From positions 3,968,001 to 4,032,000 of the forward strand of contig CM114271.1 in NCBI GenBank assembly GCA_050084515.1: a stretch of DNA of 64,000 nucleotides, given 5' to 3'. Within the stretch, counting starts at the first letter, position 1. Each line of letters begins with the position of its first letter. Source of the DNA: Blasia pusilla. Taxonomy: Eukaryota > Marchantiophyta > Marchantiopsida > Blasiales. The position numbers and the translations under genes were made by a program. Shown in pieces: positions 22,422 through 33,996 of the stretch. The notes under the pieces were generated by a model. The model did not search any database. It was not told the DNA's origin and was given only the letters and a program-made list of their open reading frames with translations.

Positions 22422-24050
22422 GCGGGGCTGAGAGGGAAAATGTGGAGGGTGGTGGAGAAGATGTACCAGAACACAAGGAGTAGAGTTATGGTGAATGGCC
22501 AAAAGAGTGGGACATTCGACATCAAGCAAGGAGTGGCTCAAGGATGCCCGCTCTCCCCCACCCTCTTCAACATTTTCGTGAATTCCCTATTGGAAGAAAT
22601 GGAGGATAGTGGACTAGGCATACGGGTGGGCAATAACTCTATTGTTGCCCTCATGTTTGCTGATGACTTTGGTGGCCTCGAGGAAACAGGAGAGAAACTC
22701 CAAGAGATGATCTCCATGACCAAAATCTGGTGTGACATGTGGGGCATGGAGGCAAATGTCTTGAAGTGCGGTGTGATGATTTTCAATGGCAAGGAGGAGG
22801 ACCAAGACCAACAAAGTGGTACTAGGGGTGACCAAGAGATCCCCGTGTGGCTACCTACACCTATCGGGCATAGAATTCTCGGAAGATTGCATGTGGGATG
22901 CACACATCAAGAAGACTACCGAGAAAGGCCACAAGAAGGTGAACGGTCGTCAGATTCCTCTGATGCCGGGACATCACATCGTAAAGTAAAGCGCTGTGTC
23001 ATTTTGCATACCATTCGTCCCTCGCTGGAATACGGGCAGCAGTGTGGGATGCCAACACCAAACAAAGGGATAGGCTTGAAGTCGCGGCAACCTGGTGAAG
23101 GCGTTTGGGTATGATGTCAACTTCATCACGAACAGCCCAGCGTTGGTGTGAGATCGAACTAGGTGTGGAACCCTTGGAGGATAGACGTGACATCGCCAAG
23201 TTGAAATGGCGGAGGCAGCCGGAAACAATGGACTCCCATCGCTATCCTAAAGAGGTGATGGGGAAAACTGGACCCAAAGAAGACCCGTAAAAGCAGGCCA
23301 AATCTTGGACGGAAAAGGTTCAAGAGATTGTGCAAGCATCCAAGCTCCCAGCAGGCCTGAATCGTGGGAGCAAGATGAGAAAGCATTTGTGGATACCATA
23401 ACCAAAGCGGTGGGCAAACGCTCACAGCAGAACAAAGACGGAGGAAGCCATGAAAATGTCGACCTCTCTCTCTTTGAAAATATCCCGAGAGGGCAGAATG
23501 AAGAACTATTTGCGGGGAACCCCTTGCTTGGGAACCCGGCTCAAGTTCAAGTTAGGGGACGGGGCAATCCCCTTGAACCATAAGAAAAGCATGATGGGAA
23601 CACAACTAAACTCTTGCGCCTTTGTGTGACGATGGGGACGAAACCTCTAGTCATTACTTGGTCTCTGCGCCAAAATTCACAACACAGAGCAAGAGCATAT
23701 CTTTGATATTGCTAAGTCGGGTAGCACCAGAATTGTTCAACACATTCAAGAGCCTTGATTCATTGCCCAAAGTGATTCTTTGACCTGGTAAGTAATGTCT
23801 ATTGGGGATCCCAATCAGGTAAAGTAGATTGTGTGGTGAAGAGTTTCTTGGTTGACACTTGGAAGCTCCGCACAAACACGTTGTTTGGTCAGCACTCACA
23901 CTATATGAGAATGTCTCCCTCCTCTCATATGGTACCTTCTTCACTTGCTTCTCTCTCTACACCCATCCCAGTCTCAAGCACCGTCCAACCAGGGCGCGGG
24001 GTCTATGGTTGCAAGGCTACGAGAGACACTACTTAATGAGTACAGTCTCT
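22420..24050 (+). pseudogene. Non-LTR (LINE-like) reverse transcriptase, frameshifted, with 3' end
   Basis: The open frame to 23114 contains GVAQGCPLSPTLFNIFVNSL and VALMFADDFGGLEETGE: reverse transcriptase blocks with a catalytic-type FADD in place of YADD. KMYQNTRSRVMVNGQKSG precedes them. Continuity then shifts frame: SGIEFSEDCMWDAHIKKTTE lies in a different frame from 22786 on, and HTIRPSLEYG returns to the first. Further downstream the plus strand shows KLKWRRQPETMDSHRYPKE and the tail region shared with the other copies. The N-terminal and endonuclease parts are absent, so this is a 5'-truncated, frameshifted copy. The clade is uncertain. Confidence 0.82.
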
Positions 24051-24640
24051 CTAAGCCTTGGACAAAAGGTTCATGAGATTGTACAAGCAACCAAGCTCCA
24101 AGTAGCCCTATAGAGATCCTTGAGAAAGTATTTGAGGATACTATACCAAAGTAGTGTGCAAACGCTCACAGCTAAACAACATGGAGGAAGCCATAAAAAA
24201 GTTTGACCTCATTCTCTTGACGATATACCATGAATAGGCTAAACTGAAGAACTACTTGCAGGGAACCCCTTGCTTGGGAGCCTGACTTAAGTTCGAGTTT
24301 AGGATGGGAGAAATCCCCTTGAACCATCAAAAAAGCACGATGGGAATAAAACTAAACTCTTGCGCCTTGTGTGATGTTGGGAATGAGACCTCTAGTCATA
24401 AAATTATTCTCCTGCACAAAATTCACAACACACAGAGCAAGAGCACATGTTGATATTTCTAAGGTGGTAACACCAAATTTTTTGAACACAATCAATATCC
24501 TAGATTCATTGCCCAAAGTTGTTGCATTGGCAAGCAATGTTTATTGGGGATCCCAACATGAATGGTGTGGTGAAGAGCTTCTTGGTTGATACTTGGAAGC
24601 TCCGAACCAATACCTTATATGGTTAGCACTTATGGTGGAA
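24051..24640 (+). mobile_element. Non-LTR retroelement 3' fragment, copy 3
   Basis: It begins in the middle of the family (AAGCCTTGGACAAAAGGTTC) and carries the GGGAACCCCTTGCTTGGGA block at about 24263, AAAGCACGATGGGAATAAAACT, and TTCTTGGTTGATACTTGGAA at about 24581. It breaks off before the conserved 3' end. It is noncoding through multiple stops. Confidence 0.7.
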
Positions 24641-25410
24641 TTAAAGACATATTTTAGCACTTACGGTGGAAGTACTTCAAGAAATGATGGCAACACCCCC
24701 AACTAGGCAGACCATAAGGAAGAACAAATATGGCCGATCCAAATCACGCTTGGGGAAAAAGAAAAAGAAAGTATGAATTAGTGAAGAGATTGATTCATTT
24801 GTGAACTATTTCCCTTCTAGAGTACATAGTCTCTATTTGCTAGCTTCAAATGTATATTCTTACTTTTATTCATGTATTTAGTGGATGGTGGTGATATTTC
24901 TTCTTACTTTTTACTGTTTTGTTTGCACATGCATTGCAGATTGCGTAGATGGAGACTATCCGAACTTGGATCCGGAAGTCATTGTGCTTGATGTTAGCCG
25001 TGTTTCATAGCATGTCTTCTGGATAGATGTACTATTTTCAGACATTTGGACATCTTTTTAGTAGTTTTTGTTCCTATAACACCGTTACTCACCGGAACAT
25101 TTTTCATTAGGCTTTTTTCTTGTCTACTAGAGTACTATGTATCAGACTTGTTCGCTGGTTTTTCACGAGTTGCAACATTGGTTGGGCCCATACTAGCGGG
25201 CTTGTTATAGATTATGTAATGCCATATTAGGACATGCTACTACTTTGCATACCACCTCCTTATGCAAAGAGTATGGAAATCTGAATTGAAGCCGTTGGAA
25301 ATTCCCTTTAATGTTATCATGTATGCTTTGTGTTTGGTGAAACGTTGTTGCATGCTTCAGCAACTTATGAGTTACATAATTTACTCAAGAAAAAGTTGTG
25401 ATCATTCTTC
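24641..25410. other. Upstream part of the Mutator-like region; possible degenerate exon
   Basis: A basic stretch (KNKYGRSKSRLGKKKKK) near 24720-24770 and a possible exon after TTGCAG at about 24940 (translating DCVDGDYPNLDPEVIVLDV) could be remains of an upstream part of the transposase gene. This is weak evidence. Nothing else is recognised. Confidence 0.25.
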
Positions 25411-25417
25411 TGCCCTT

Positions 25418-25570
25418 GGAAACCATTGTCATTTCCACAGGGAAACCATATTACAGATGGTGGAAACTATTCGACACTTTGCGGAAACCATTTAGACAAT
25501 CAGGGAAACCATTCAGATATTAAAGGAGATCATTCAGTCATCGAGGGAAACCATTCAGACACCTGGGAAA
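25418..25570. repeat. Cluster of GGAAACCAT motifs
   Basis: GGAAACCATT or a close variant occurs at 25418, 25440, 25483, 25504 and 25545, several followed by CAGA. The spacing is irregular, about 20-40 bp. The same motif is scattered through the next 6.5 kb. Confidence 0.75.
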
Positions 25571-25888
25571 CAATTCCATTTACAGCAGAGCCACTCCATT
25601 TCCTTAGAACACCATTTCTTGTACATGATTGGTGAAAGTTTGTAGTACAAAGTGAACCAATTATTAATCCCATATTTGAGATCATTGCATGCACACTTTA
25701 AACCCATTCCCTATCTTGCATCATGCTATATACATGAAGATTGACTTTGTATAGTAATTTCTGCTTGTTGCAAATGCGTTCATGGTTTACACATTGTAAA
25801 GCATGTCTGAAAATTTATTTCACATATGTCCTTCTCCATCTCATACAGGAAATAACATCAACTACGTTGCCCCTTTGCTGGATAGAAA

Positions 25889-28030
25889 TTGATTCTTGCC
25901 ATGGACATCAGGGTAGAGCCCTTACATGTTGCGTCTCTTACACAACGAATACTCTCCATGAAGAAGGTTGTGATTCAAGTAGATATTCCCTTTGGAAATA
26001 TCGCAGCCAAAGACCTTCAATGGGATGATGATCATGTGGCGTATGTTCCTTGGGAGAGGATATATGATTTTGTTGATGGCGAGGGTGTTGGAGATGGAAG
26101 AAACGCCACTAAGTTTTTGAAAGGAACATCCAAATTGTGTAAGGGCTCATCGGGGGTGGTGAATGGACAGGGTTCAACATATACAATGTACTGTTGCGCA
26201 TATGGCCCAAATGACTTACGCCATTTGCAACAAGAAGTGGTACATAAGTGCGTGCTCTCTTTGCTTCCAAGCGTTTAAATGTTGATATGTATGAGCATGG
26301 AGATTAACATTAAATTATGCAATGTTGATGCTTTGCTTTGAAACCAACAAGGTATATGTTCAGGAAAAATTTCCATCGTCCTATAACATTATTTATGGTG
26401 GCTTTTTTCATAGGTTTGCAATCCCCAAAAGTGGAAGAGGTAGTAGGCCTCGTGGACAGATTATAAATCGGGGTGGGTGCCAATGTCATCTTTTGGTCCC
26501 AGAAATCATCACTCCTTCACATGTGGCAAAAATCACTTACAAAAATAGGGCTCATATGGATAAATCCAACAAGCCATGCCATGGACAGGATGACCATGAC
26601 TCCTTAGGTACACGAAAGATGTTTGCTCCTCAGATTTCACATGGTCTAAAGAGCTATGTAGCAGGAAGGCTCCGCTTGGGGATAAAGCCCCACCACATCC
26701 AAGCAGAGCATTCTAAGATATTGAAGCAATGTTCATTGACGGATCCTAACTTTAAGGAGAGTTTGACTCAAGATGACTTCATGCAGATGCATGATATAAG
26801 AAACATAAAAAAGAAATTGGATAAGGAGACATTTCAGTTTTCAATAAATGACAATGAATCTCTGAGTTTGTTTGCAGAGTATTATCATGAGAAGGTCTTC
26901 ATATATCAGCCTTACATGGATGATTATTCATCTTGGGATTCCAAACCCAATGGCAACTTGAAGCACTAGTAAAATATGGACACGTTGGCGCTTTGAGCAT
27001 GGATAGCACATTTGGAACTAATCGTAACAGGGTAAAACCCACTTTATTTCCTATTATTTAAGCTAAATGTTTAGGATCTATATATAATGGTAGATTTTCA
27101 GTAATTTTGCATTGAATTTTTGCAACCATGCTTTTAACATATGTTGATTGATCTTTTCAAGTTTCCACTCTAGACCTTGCTCGTGTTTGACAATCATCAC
27201 TCTGGAATACCTATTGCTTGGATTCTCACATCCAATTAAAAAGAGGTGTACTTGGGAAGATGGTTGAAAGCTATTTTTGAGAAGTGTAGAGGGATTCAAC
27301 CGAATTGGGAGCCAAACGCCATAATCGTGGACGATGCAATGGCTGAACAAAATGCAATCAGGTGAGATATTAACTCTCTCACATACCAGTTTGGAGGGAG
27401 CTTTGTAAACTATAATACAGATTAAAGAAGAGATGTTGGCATATTGTATGTCAGAGTATTACAGTGCATAAATAGAAACCATTCCATATACTAACAAATA
27501 GTGTGTTTCTTGGAAACCATTCCGTTAGGGCAACTTTTCCAACAACATATGTCATCTTATGTATATGGCATGTCCGACATGACTGGTTAAAGCAGTTGAA
27601 GAGGAAGGTGCATTCTCGTGGCATGAGAGCCGAGATGTTGCGAAGGTTGGGAGAAATCATGTATGTAAATTGTTACGGGACTTACACATGACAAGTCATC
27701 TTGGATGACGCCAAGAAGGACCTGCAAGAATTTTATGAAGACTTTAGAGAGAGTGAGTTCGTCAAATATATACATACATGTTGGGAGCCAAAAATTGGTG
27801 AGTGATAGTTTTTTTTTTAATTGTATGCTAAATGCATGCTCAAAATTTTGTATTGGGATTGGAACTAATCTTTCATCCTTCATGCAATGACTTTAGAAAA
27901 ATGGGTAAAAGCAACAAGGGACTATCCTCATGCAAATCAGGACATAAATGCAGCGATTGAAAACTATCATAGAAGCATGAAGGCTATCCTTGACGGTGAT
28001 AACAAAACTTTATCTCATAGAAGAGAGGAC
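25889..28030 (+). pseudogene. Mutator-like (MULE-type) transposase relic with introns
   Basis: One exon ends at 26247 (HLQQEVVHK) and joins in phase across a GT-AG intron to 26414 (FAIPKSGRGSRPRG), continuing through GCQCHLLVPEI and GTRKMFAPQISHGL. Near 26945 a one-base shift is needed to reach EALVKYGHVGALSMDSTFGT, which carries the first acidic residue. Next comes LLVFDNHHSGIPIAWILTS at about 27165-27235 with flanking in-frame stops, then IIVDDAMAEQNAIR (second acidic residue), LCIWHVRHDWLKQ at about 27555 (the CxxH signature) and DINAAIENYHRSMKA at about 27945. These are the ordered landmarks of a MULE DDE transposase. Stops and a frameshift indicate a pseudogene. No terminal inverted repeats or target duplication were identified. 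Confidence 0.72.
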
Positions 28031-28755
28031 TAACTAGTTTGGCATGGTATTTCCAACTTCAGCTGAAGGTGGAAATACCATGTCATTGGTAAGTTTCCAA
28101 ACTAGTTATAGAGGCATGGTATTTCCACCTTCAGCTGTAAAGGTATTTCCACCTAACCTTGTTCCGAGAATCTTCACCAAATCTGCTTCATTGTAATTCT
28201 CCTTCATCAAGACAGCTATCTGCATGATGGTGCATAATGTAAGAAGCAAGCAAGAAGTTATTATCTTAGACTCTATGGAGATACAACATTTGTGGAAGCT
28301 TATTTTAAAAATCTGCATTAATATTTCAATAAATTAAAGAGGTCCTTACAATATGCTTGCATATATTTCCCTTCAGGGACCATGGATATTCACAATGCCC
28401 CCACTATGTATCATAGTTGTAGACTTCATACCATATGTTCTCCAAAGTCTAGCTCCGAACTCTCGCCACACTCACTTCCCCTCTAGCACGCATGAGTTCT
28501 ACATCACCTTCAGAAATTGCTTTTTCTTTCAAGACAACATTATTTATATATTTCTCATGCATGGCATTCGTCACAAATTCCCTTTGTTTCAACAGCTGAA
28601 GCTGGAAATACCATGCCTCTATGCCTCTAGAGTCTAAGATAATAACTTCTTGCTTGCTTCTTACATTATGCACCATCATGCAGATAGCTGTCTTGATGAA
28701 GGAAAATTACAATGAAGCAGATTTGGTGAAGATTCTGGGAACAAGGTTAGGTACA
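28030..28755. repeat. Foldback (MITE-like) insertion with nested inverted repeats
   Basis: A near-palindrome at about 28031-28106 begins AACTAGTTTGG and ends CCAAACTAGTT, with a core CATGGTATTTCC...GGAAATACCATG. A larger inverted repeat pairs about 28155-28275 with 28630-28750: the minus-strand and plus-strand frames encode the same peptide (LLLTLCTIMQIAVLMKENYN). The CAGCTGAAG / CTTCAGCTG and GGAAATACCATG motifs recur at 28060, 28115 and 28595. This is typical of foldback elements. Confidence 0.8.
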
Positions 28756-31700
28756 AGACATGGGGGGATTGCTCATCTAAAGCTCATAAGACAACAATCC
28801 AATGACAAAGAGGAAAACGGGGCTAACGAAGCTGTCACTAATGATTGGAATGAGGATGAAGGTAGGTAAAACAACTACGTTTAATCATGTACTTTTCTTG
28901 GATTATGTGACTAGTAGGATTTATGATAGAAACTCAATTTAAGAAGTTGATTCTTAACCAGCTGATAGTTTTAAATCTTCAGTGTATGATGTTAGAAACC
29001 ATTCCACAAACCTATGGCTTACTTCGAGGCCCTTCAAAAGGTGGAGCTGGGACCATTGTGGAGGAATTCGAAAACTTGGTTGTAGGTATACGATGATCAT
29101 GTCTGAAAAACACAAGACTCTTCACTTTGGCGACAAGAGCCCTTAAGGAGATAGGCGGGAGGATTGAGATAGCAAGAATAGCGGATGAAAATGGAGTGTC
29201 ATCCCATCTCGAAAATCCATTTACCACTTATGAGGATGGATTCTTCAACAACAATTCTATTAGACGAGTTCCATCGAATATTGAACGTTGGTCAAGACAT
29301 AGAGGAAGATCAACAAGATCTATGAAAATACCTATAAATGCTACAGAAAGTCCACAAGATTCATTCACGAACCTACGGTCCTTCCCCAAAGCAAAGACTA
29401 GAAAGACAAAGTTGGGCCCATAAGCCCAACTTGATAAGGAAGCATTACTTGCCCGAACAATGGCTACAACCCATCAAACTGGATATAGTTTGATGGTGAT
29501 TGGACATGTAAGTGCTTGGGCATTATCTTGTGACATGCTTTCTCATCAATCTAGGGAGTTTGAAGATGTGAGTGAAGTGTTTGGGGAAATTTTTGGAACT
29601 TCAATTCAGAAATTGGAGAAGAGTAATGAACGCTATTTCATTATTATTACCTACTCATTTTCTTTCTTTGATATTGAGATCGAGAGTGTCAGCGTCTTTT
29701 TAGCCTTTTGAGGGTATGTACAAGATAGGAAGTTCAACTTGTATAAATTTTCACCATTGATCTATGTACCCCATGTGCACAACCAGAAACGTGTGGTGAA
29801 ATTTGCATGTAAAATTGGCACCTTTTATTCAGTCATTGCTTGATGTTCACTTATATCCTTGAGTGCAAAGATAAAAGTTAACTTGAGATGAAGATTTGAA
29901 GTCCATTGCGATGATCTTTGGCATGACACATGTGTTTGTAACTTTCGGTGTGGAGGATACTTCTTTGCATTCTAAAAACCATTTAGTCAGAGGTAGGAAA
30001 CCATTCCTCGAGATATCGCTTGGCGTTGAGGCGTTGTGTGTGGAGTGTAAAGGCATCTTGTGTTCCACACAACATTGTCTACTGTTAACGGGGGAACATC
30101 GAGCCTCCTTCGGCAGCTATTGCAAAAGTAGGGACGTAGGGTTCAAGCCGTCGAACAGGAGAGCGCAGCCCGGGGGAGGGAAGTGGCGAGGTGAGAGAGG
30201 GGGGGTGGGTTACAATGTCGGAGGTCTGTGATCCAATAAGCGATCTAAAAGAGAAGGAGAGCAAGGAGGAGAAGCTTCCTGGGAGCGAAGGGAGAAAGCA
30301 AAGCAGAGGGCCAAGCAGGAATGTACAACCGAGGATACCAAAAGGTACTTGTGAAGTCCTCCTCCATCACACCTTTTTATGGTTTTCATATCATCTTAAT
30401 GCTCGTTAATCTTTTCATCCATTCTAGTTCTTGCCACAATGGGCCATGCAAGAGGTGCGATCGATAGTCCCAAGGATGCACGACATAATTCTGGAATCCA
30501 AGGGGAAAAAATAGAGGACCAAGGCATTTCACTCATATGTTGGCATGTACAAAGGAAGCGGAAATCTTATGTTGAAATTGCCTTCAATGACCCACTTTCC
30601 CGACCTTTCAAGAATGATTTTGACAATACTTTCTTTAATATTTTCATGCGCCCTTCAGAGAAAAAAACATAAGAGAAGACAAAACTACTTTTGGGGAGTT
30701 CCGAGATTTGTCAAATCGTGTCAACTTGCTTTCCCAGATTGGTAGTCATATGGAATCAATCATGAACAACTTTGAGAGTGAGAGATTGCTACTCCAAGAC
30801 CTTGATAGTATAATCTTACAGCAATCCATGGATGGCTTTCTTGAAGCAACTCAAGAGTTTACTTTGCATTTGCATAAACTTCTGGATGTGGAGAATATGA
30901 GTGTGTTGACAGAGTGAGAAAAAAAAAAGACTCTTTCAATAAGAATTGTAGCGCTTTGGAGTTGTTACATGCTCAGATTAAATTTCATTTAAGGCCCCAA
31001 CCTGACAATGGCATGTTTGATAAAAGTATTTTGAGGCCAAGATAGAATGTCATAACTTTGGGTATTCATAATAAAGTTGTCTCTTCAACAACTACACCAA
31101 CATCATTGGTCAACTTGCTCACATAAGAAGGTACATGAATGAGACCATTTTGAGTAGGAAAGTTTGCTATTGTGTAATAAGCAACATTTGTTATAAACCT
31201 TGTTGCAAGGCTCCAATGCAATCATTCAATGCAAAGTATTGCTCCTTTACCTTATTTTCCTGATCGACATAAGACCCTAACACACAAGAGTTGGTCCTAC
31301 TAGTGGTATGTTGCAATACATGCCATATAATGTCGAGTGATATAGGTGTTCCTCTTGGACTCTCTATCAAAGCACACATGCATCTGCAATTTCTTTTGTG
31401 TGAAAGAACTGGAAACCATTATGTTAATGCTTTTGCATATGAGCGGGAGGGTTGAGGCAATCCGGAATGGAATCCCGATGGGAAAAGAAGACACCATTCC
31501 ACAACCCTGAACAAGAGTATGGATTGTAAGCTCTTCGAGTTGTAAGCCCCATTTGGATGTTTCAATACACGCAAATAAGTTGAATAAGGGGATATCCTAA
31601 TAGGGATTTGTTGCCTAAAATATAAGGTGTGCCTTATAAAAGGACGATTTGGTGAAGCCCCTTGGAAAACATGTAGGGAAATGCGCGTCGGTGTAGGGAA

Positions 31701-32100
31701 ATGAGCGGATGAGTTGACGGTTCCCGGAATGGCTTCTCCATGATTAAAGTGGATACCATTCCGTTCATCTATCCAAACAAACTGAGGGATACAAGTTTTT
31801 AGGAATTGATTTTCCAAGATTCATCTCCGTCTCGTTTGGTTACATGCAAAGAAGTCCAATAAGGGAACATACCAATGAGGATTTCTCTGCCTAGACTTGA
31901 AGGTGTGGCGTCAAGTATCCAAAGCGGTTCAGAATGGGCTCCCTTGAAATGTCATGGAAACCATTCAGCCATCCCCCTTGATGCGAGAGAAGACACAAGA
32001 TTGAGCCAAACTAAGCAACATTGGAACATGATAGAAATTTTCAAACCTGATCGACTCTTCTCTTCCGTGTAGAGCGGAGCTCTTCCCAGTAAGGAGTAAA
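28756..32100. other. Transposon-derived DNA, no confirmed gene
   Basis: Frames at 28989-29430, 29460-29711 and 30439-30917 (two frames, second with NLLSQIGSHMESIMNNFESE) resemble exons of an unknown protein but match no family I know. The motif GAAACCATTC or a close variant recurs at 28993, 29997, 31411 and 31955. A diverged direct repeat of about 100 bp lies at about 31570 and 31845 (AATAAGTTGAATAAGGG / AAGAAGTCCAATAAGGG). CCATTTGGATG at 31549 and CATCTATCCAAAC at 31767 form an imperfect inverted pair that could be transposon ends. Confidence 0.35.
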
Positions 32101-33996
32101 AATAAACGGTGGTTGTACTCCCTCAATCCACACGAAGGAGGAGCAGATTCCCTTCTCTTGCACACGAATACGAAAGCTGCGGAAGGAGCCAACACAGGAG
32201 CGGAAGCTGGCCAACATCCTGGAGCCTAAATTGTAGGGTAGGAGCGGAAGGGGAGGTGCCCGCCACCTTAACGATTGTGTCAAACACGAACAACGTCAAA
32301 CACCTTGGATTCCTAACATACGAACCATGAGCCTTGTGAACACGCTGGAGTGAGAGAGACATTAAAACAGGGTTGGAAATTCACCAGAGCTGACCAAAAC
32401 GTGAGGATAATGGGACCCCGATTGGAGGAGCAGCCTCCGATTGTGCAAAACGCAATTGTCACGGAGCCTCCAGATTCAGATGTGGTGAACTAGACCTACA
32501 AAGCGCAATTGCCGAATTGGAGGATGCAGAACGCGGGGCAGGAGGCGACGAGCGGATCAAATGCAGAGTGGAATGAACACGGAATGAACAAGAGTGTACA
32601 ACGGCTCGTGGTTCGGCCTTTTGTCGCTTTTCAAATTTCAAACACCATCCGATGTCTGATGCCTATGCCTCCACCATACATGCCGACATCCTTGCATGGG
32701 CATATCATCACGTGGAAATCCCCGTCACGGATATCCGCAGCGGGGGTGAGTGAATGGCGATAATTGAACTGCTGCCGGAAGTTATCAAGTGACGCCGGGA
32801 GTTTACTTTCTGGGCCGGATAGATGTGGGGCCCGAATGTGACCCTCTCACCCGTCCGAAGGGGAGCGGCCCGGCTTGCATTAAGACGCTAAGTACTATCT
32901 CTAAAGCACAGCAAAAGTGACACCGTTTTGGCTGGACTCATGAAATTCACGTAACAATGGTTGACTTTGGAGAGTCTGTCTGAGTGTGGTCAATTGCATC
33001 GAGACAACGGCGGCATTCCAAAGAATCCAAATGAGTAAAAGCTCTGCGTTGGGAGGAAAATCCATATACGTTTATTGGACTGCGCGCAGAGGGAAATTGC
33101 TGGGATAGTGCCGTGGTCGCCAGCAGGGCGAATAGCCGACGACTACATGACCAAGATGTCTTCAAGAGGTGTCGCATCCAGAGAGGTTTATTTGGACAAA
33201 GTGCATAGGGCTGCCTAATTTTGGGGCGCAGTTGACTCTTTCAAAAGCTTAATTTCCACCTTTCTGTGTTCTCGTTCCTGCTAGTCAAGCTACGTTCCCA
33301 GTTTTGGGCAGGATCCTTGCTGCCCGCACTCATTTTGTGTCAACTCCTTCCCTGTAATTGCGTTTCTTCCTTCAACATAGCCTTGTCTGATGAGAAAAAA
33401 TATGGTCAATGCGGGATGAGGATGCGAGGGGGATGCCTGTTTAATAATCTGCATTTTCTGCAGACTTGCAACATTGGTTGGAATAGGCATGAAGATGCGA
33501 TTCTGTGTAGCTCTCTTACAGGTGACAGGAACTCCTAGAACTGGAATTCACATGCCTGGCAAGTAGGAGCAGTTTGGACAAGACGTGACGCAGTCGTGCA
33601 GCAGTTCACCAGAGTTTTAAGGCCTCTCACATGAGTCAAAAGGTGGCCAAACGAGGAAAATTAAAGCCTGACATGTTGAAACGGACGTTATCTACGTGCA
33701 TGTGGATTGGCCACTGGAAAAAGAAACCAAGGTTCTTGAATTGCGGCTCTTGGAAGCAGCGCAGAAGACAAAAGGGAAAGGCGGTAACTGAGCAGGGGAA
33801 GTGTAAGCTTTTCCACAAGCAACACTGATCTACTGCATTTCGAGGTTGATTATTTCAAGAGCATGATAAATATCTCCTCGCAAGAGAATGAGTATGTGGA
33901 TCGATCCAAGTTTCCAATCATTTGCCGAGTAAGCTGATAGCAGGGGAATTGGGCACCGAAGGCAATGTGATGGGAATTTTCTCCCAGACTCGGAAC
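32101..33996. other. Region upstream of the PQQ-dehydrogenase-like gene
   Basis: No conserved protein is evident. Frames at 32509-32763, 33266-33538 and 33631-33828 are short and unsupported. Promoter and 5' untranslated sequence of the next gene must lie here, but I cannot mark a TATA box or transcription start with confidence. Confidence 0.35.

Noticed and set aside
22380-22425. CT-rich tract as a promoter element
   Set aside because: It follows a retroelement 3' end and precedes another copy, so a retroelement tail is the simpler explanation.
25418-25570. CRISPR-like spaced short repeats
   Set aside because: Spacing is irregular, repeats are only about 10 bp and imperfect, and the context is a plant transposon.
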